12,184 nucleotides of DNA, from NCBI GenBank assembly GCA_009602725.1, contig WELB01000083.1, positions 430,584 to 442,767 of the forward strand. Reading direction: 5' to 3'. The notes beneath the pieces are model-generated. The model was not told the origin of the DNA. It saw nothing but the letters and a program-made list of their open reading frames with translations, and did not search any database. A program made the position numbers and the translations under genes. How positions within the stretch are numbered: the first letter of the stretch is position 1; each line of letters opens with the position of its first letter. Positions 8,437-12,184 of this stretch are shown in pieces. Origin of the DNA: Spirogloea muscicola. Taxonomy: Eukaryota > Streptophyta > Zygnematophyceae > Spirogloeales > Spirogloeaceae.

Positions 8437-9559
8437 ATGGTAAAGGCCTCTCTGCCCACATCGCCTTGGTCTCCGGGGGGTCCTCTATCGAAGCGCGCTG
8501 CGGCGAGCGGCGACGGCGAGGACCGCCTGTGCCGGCGCTGCCATTGCCGCCCGCCGGTGCCGGCGCCGCCGTCGCCGCCGCCGGTGCCGTCGTTCCAGCT
8601 TCGGTGGGCATGGGTCTCAGTGCGCCTTCGGCGCTCGTCGACTCAGCGGTTGCTGAGGCTGCACGCACTGCATGCTGTCTGCCGCAGGTGAACGTGCCGA
8701 AGACGAAGAAGTCCTTCTGCGCGGGCAAGGAGTGCAAGAAGCACACGCTGCACAAGGTGACGCAGTACAAGAAGGGCAAGGACAGCCTCTACGCCCAAGG
8801 TGTGCCGGCACGACATACCTGCGCCGGCGGCTCACGTGGGGCTCCGTGCGGCTCTATCACTAGATGGGCTGATGCCGTCTCGGAGTCTGCTCTGACGGCT
8901 CTCAACTCTCAGCGAATGTCGTGAGAGTAGCGATTAAGTGTGCTTGATGGTTGTTGCTATCAAGGCTAATGTGGCTGGCACATGGATACTCTGCTCATCG
9001 GTGTTTCAGGAAAGCGACGGTACGACCGCAAGCAGTCTGGGTTTGGCGGCCAGACGAAGCCCGTGTTCCACAAGAAGGTACAGTTTGTACCAGTAACTAC
9101 GTCCAGAGGAAGTTGCGCTTGCGCTGCTCAACTTGACGAGTGTGCATTCTGGTATCGAAAGCAAGCGGCCGACACGTATCACGTCTTGTAAGGGATGCTG
9201 CACTCTTTCAGATGTGACTTAGAGCCATCTCGTGCGGCACGCAGGCCAAGACCACGAAGAAGATTGTGCTGAGACTGCAGTGTCAGATCTGCAAACATGT
9301 CACACAGCATGCGATCAAGGTACGCAGAGAGCCCACTCCACCTGGGCTTTCCTGTAACTAAGCAGGCTTTCCTAGCCTGCTTAGTTTTGTCAGGTTCTCA
9401 ACATTCTTCCGAACAAGACTCAGAGATCAGTAAGCAGCCCTGAGATGTTTTCTGCAACGGGGCCTGAGTTCACTTATGTGCTGGCGTATCCATCTGCAGA
9501 GATGTAAGCATTTCGAAATTGGCGGAGACAAGAAGGGCAAGAGCACTTCCCTATTCTAG
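8437..9559 (+). CDS. RPL36A: 60S ribosomal protein eL42 (L36a/L44)
   Basis: Five coding exons: 8437-8439, 8688-8799, 9010-9077, 9245-9319 and 9500-9559, totalling 105 residues, the usual length. Exon 1 is just the ATG; GTAAAG follows directly and exon 2 opens with GTG AAC GTG. All introns are GT-AG and phases agree. The protein starts MVNVPKTKK and contains [38 protein letters not shown] and [20 protein letters not shown]. Zinc-site cysteines are C12 and C17 in the first pair, and CQIC (74, 77) with C88 in the second part. eL42 sits near the E site of the large ribosomal subunit, where its GGQ loop (51-53) contacts the tRNA end. Pro56 is present; in yeasts Pro56 goes with cycloheximide sensitivity. 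Identification is near certain. Confidence 0.97.
9356..9386 (+). repeat. Perfect 12-bp hairpin in the last eL42 intron
   Basis: AACTAAGCAGGC at 9356-9367 is followed by a 7-base loop (TTTCCTA) and its exact complement GCCTGCTTAGTT at 9375-9386. A second, smaller stem (AGCCCA 9330-9335 with TGGGCT 9343-9348) lies just upstream, and GGCTTTCCT occurs in both (9345-9353 and 9366-9374). Both lie in the intron 9320-9499. Confidence 0.85.
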
Positions 9560-10296
9560 ACGTACTTAAGACAGACGCTCGCTCTTGGGTGCCAGAGACA
9601 CCCTTGTCTTGGGCGGTTATGCAGCTTTTCATGATTGTATACTTCTTGAGCAAGAGAAGAGCTCGCTCCTCCTGCAGCTTGATGGGGTTATTGATGCTGG
9701 ATGCAATCAAGTGAGCATATGTTACCCACCAGCACCCATGCTGGTCCGTCAAGTGCTCGCTGAGGTTCTTCACAGTAACAAGAAAAGTGACACGAGTCAT
9801 GAGTATGGTATTGTGAAGAGCCGCTAGACTTGCCGAGCCCTTGCTCTCTGGACAGTGTCAATGCTTCAGTCTTTTCGAACATCGTAGACGAGCATACCTT
9901 CAGTGTACAAAATGTTAAGTGGACCAGGTCTACGGGGACATAAGGATAAGATTACCATCAAATGCTTAGGTATCCAGCGGAAAAGCCATGGCCGCACATG
10001 CACCCACGCACTCTTGCAGGTTGATAGTTTGTGATAAAGCGGGAGCCGATACATGTAGCACTCAAGGAGGCTTACGAGGTTCTCCAGCAGCTGGTTTTGG
10101 CTGGCTCTACTTTATGTAGGTTGCTACTCAAGGTGCAGGTCACTGAGTCCCTGATTCCACTGAGTCCCTGTCCCACTTCTACAAAGGGTCTTCCGGCACA
10201 AAGTCTCTCAAGAGTATGTACATGCGGCTAGCGAAGTTAGCATGAGAGTCCCGAGAGTTGTCCGCCATAGACATTAGCAAGGTGTGAATGCCAGCT
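9560..10296. other. Intergenic region between eL42 and LEA 3' ends
   Basis: Convergent 3' flanks of the plus-strand eL42 gene and the minus-strand LEA gene. Open frames here (for example 9585-9827 plus and 9474-9800 minus) show no recognisable motif and no GC-rich third-position pattern like the real exons. No RNA gene, clear polyadenylation signal or repeat was identified. Confidence 0.6.
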
Positions 10297-12184
10297 TCAC
10301 TTTTGCTGGTGCTCGCCTCCACCCCCCAGAATTGTTTCTTTGGCCTTCTCCAGCAACCCCCCCAACTGCTCCTCAACCTGAGCACATGGGAACATTGTTA
10401 GCACAGGCTGTGCTCCAGCCCCTGCTATCACCATAAGCGTTTCACTTTCTTGCTGCAGCCTTATTTCAGTATCACAAAACAGATAACAGACCCTCATTTC
10501 GGATACATGCAGCTCTACATCTTCCAATCATTGGCCTGTGCTCAAGAGGCATCACAAATTCACCTTCTCGAGCAGGCCACTGGCCTTGGCCTGCTGCTCG
10601 GCAGCTGCCTCTTGAGCGCGCCGCATCTTCTCGTCAGCCTCCTGCTTTGCCTGCTCCTTGGCCTCCTCCGCACGCAGCCGCAGCTCCTCGGCCCGCTCGC
10701 CCGTCTGATGCTTTGCTTCCTCAGCACGCTGCTTAGCCGCCTCGTACTTCTGCTGCGCCTCCTCGGCCGCCCTCTGCGTCTTCTCAGCCAAAGCCTCTTT
10801 AGTCTCCTGCGCTTTCTGTGCTGTCGCCTCCTTGGTCTCCTGAGCCTTCTGTGCAGTCTTCTCCTTGGTCTCCTGCGCTTTCTGCGCTGTCTTCTCCTTG
10901 GCCTCCTGCGCTTTCTGTGCTGTCGCCTCCTTGGTCTCCTGTGCCCTCTGCGCCATCGTCTCCTGGGTCTCCTTCGCCTTCTCCTTCAGCTCGCCTCCGG
11001 AGTGGAAAAGACTGTCCTTGGCCGACTCAAGCACGCTCTTCAATTGCTCGCCAAGCTGCAAAAGCAGACCAATACCCAGCAGTCATCGGACTCGTCATGT
11101 GTAATAACATTTGTATATGTTGACGAACATTGACGAACGTCAAGTAAGCAAAATGCTAGGCCCTTACAGAGTCTCCAGGACCTGCATGCAGTTGTGGAGC
11201 ACACTGTGATCAAGATCTCAGACTGCCCAACAGCAGCATGAAATGATCGGAAAAATAAGGATAATTAGTTGTGCACCTTCTCCACGACACCGGCAGTCTT
11301 GCCCTGCTGCTCGGCCGCCAGCTCGCGAGCCCGCTGCGCGCTCTCGGCGGCCCTGTGCTTGGCGTCCTCGGCAGCCTCAGCGGCCCTCCTCCGCATCTCC
11401 TCCGCCTTCTCGCCGGTGTACTCCTTGGCCTCCTCCACCTTCCGCTGCGCCTCCTCGTACTTCTGCCTTGCCGCCTGCGCAACGCGCTGAGCCTCCTCGG
11501 ACGCCCGCTCCCGTGCCTCGACCGCTCTCTGCCTCGCCGCGTCAGTGGTCTCCTGTGCCTTCTGTGACGCAGCCTCCTTGGTCTGCGCCAACTTCTCCTT
11601 GGCCGAGCCGACGGCCTCCGCAGTCTTCTCTTGCGTGGCTTCCACATAGCTCTGCACGACAGGCTTGTTGGGTTTGCATGTGACGAGCCGCAATGTGACG
11701 AACATGAGGTACGGACTGGATGTTACAACGATGGATTGTCATCACAGACTTATTATCATTGCCATGCTAAAACAAGGCTAGTGGGCAGGACATCGAATTC
11801 GTTTCAATTTCCATACGTCCTTAGCACATTATTTACAGTAGACATGCAAGAAGTGCATGCGTATGCAGCACACGGCGCTGCCACTAGCACGACAGAACTA
11901 CAGTATGATCATCCTACATAATGACTTTACTATTTAATATGACTTATTATGAGGTGAGGGCGGGGCGAGTTGTCAGGAACGTATGGTCGACTCACGCGGC
12001 CCTGCTGCTTGCCCTCCTCGTACTTCTTGTGCGCCGGGTCCGCCGGCTCCTGCTGGGACGCCATCCTGGCAGCCTTGCCGCCGCTCGGCCTGGCGCCGCC
12101 GCCGCCGGCGGGCTCGGGCTTGCTGGAGAAGGCAGCGAGCTTCGGCTGCGGGGCCGCGGCGGCGCGGCGCGGCAGCGACGCGGC
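10297..12184 (-). CDS. Group-3 LEA protein, possibly plastid-targeted (5' end may be off-window)
   Basis: Exons in order: 12184 (window edge) to 11996, 11651-11277, 11055-10564, 10377-10297 (TGA). All junctions are phase 0 and GT-AG; the exon 2 acceptor could instead be at 11663. At least 378 residues are visible. The body is Ala/Glu/Lys/Gln-rich amphipathic helix with no Cys or Trp, and exon 3 has five near-exact 11-residue repeats of the AQKAQETKEKT type, diagnostic of group-3 LEA (LEA_4) proteins. These protect membranes and proteins during drying or freezing. Exon 1 starts with about 40 residues rich in Ala, Pro, Arg, Ser and Lys, like a chloroplast transit peptide, followed by MASQQEP, which resembles the usual LEA3 N-terminus. 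Translation could start at that ATG (12064; 338 residues, cytosolic) or upstream. The third-base G/C bias before 12064 favours upstream coding. Exons 2, 3 and 4 share sequence. The 344-base intron 11652-11995 holds nothing recognised. Confidence 0.85.
10799..10963 (-). repeat. Five 33-bp tandem repeats encoding LEA 11-mers
   Basis: Units at 10799-10831, 10832-10864, 10865-10897, 10898-10930 and 10931-10963 share the frame TTGGTCTCCTGYGC..TCTGYGC on the plus strand, and each encodes one 11-residue AQKAQETKE-type repeat on the minus strand. Near-identity at DNA level suggests recent expansion by slippage or unequal exchange within exon 3. Confidence 0.9.

Noticed and set aside
8190-8924. 244-codon plus-strand frame covering eL42 exon 2
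   Set aside because: It runs through intron 1 and the GCC repeat; only the portion 8688-8799 is real eL42 coding sequence, joined by splicing to ATG 8437.
8800-9009. Possible box C/D snoRNA in the second eL42 intron (GCTGATGC with a later CTGA)
   Set aside because: The C-box match is imperfect, there are no terminal pairing stems, and C/D spacing is too short for a normal guide RNA.
10450-11133. 227-codon plus-strand Leu-rich frame over the LEA exon
   Set aside because: It is the antisense shadow of the 33-bp LEA repeats; Lys/Glu/Ala codons read backwards give Leu/Ser/Ala. The minus strand has matching splice sites and family repeats.
1-12184. tRNA genes, CRISPR arrays and insertion sequences
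   Set aside because: I looked for cloverleaf and T-loop motifs, regularly spaced identical repeats, and transposase frames with terminal repeats and found none I could support.

Overview
The window looks like nuclear DNA from a green plant or green alga (Viridiplantae). The genes are spliced, introns are about 90 to 450 bases and nearly all GT-AG, and exons are GC-rich with strong G/C preference at third codon positions. The eL42 ribosomal protein reads like plant versions, and a root-cap-family protein and a group-3 LEA protein point the same way. I cannot fix the species; a streptophyte alga or a trebouxiophyte would fit. Everything here comes from reading the sequence; no search or alignment was run.

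Layout. Bases 1-63 are a pure A run. A single-exon plus-strand gene (313-1248), with a TATA box in front, encodes a secreted root-cap/LEA-related protein with a von Willebrand D-like GDPHF start. Converging on it is a long minus-strand gene (7519 down to about 1904). It has 12 well-supported exons and a likely 13th, and encodes a membrane-anchored GH31 glycoside hydrolase with both catalytic aspartates. A divergent promoter region of about 0.9 kb (7520-8436), with telo-box motifs and short repeats, separates it from the plus-strand eL42 gene (five coding exons, 8437-9559, 105 residues). The first coding exon of eL42 is the ATG alone. About 0.74 kb without a recognisable gene follows. Last comes a minus-strand LEA gene (12184 down to 10297), whose 5' end may lie outside the window. 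It is built from repeated exon modules.

The four genes are not an operon and share no obvious pathway. Two can be linked loosely to stress or cell-surface biology (LEA, root-cap protein), one is sugar processing in the secretory system or at the surface (GH31), and one is housekeeping (eL42). The most distinctive points are the exon-duplication history of the LEA gene, a GC-AG intron in the GH31 gene, the microbe-like GH31 motif set with an N-terminal membrane anchor, and a strong intronic hairpin in eL42.
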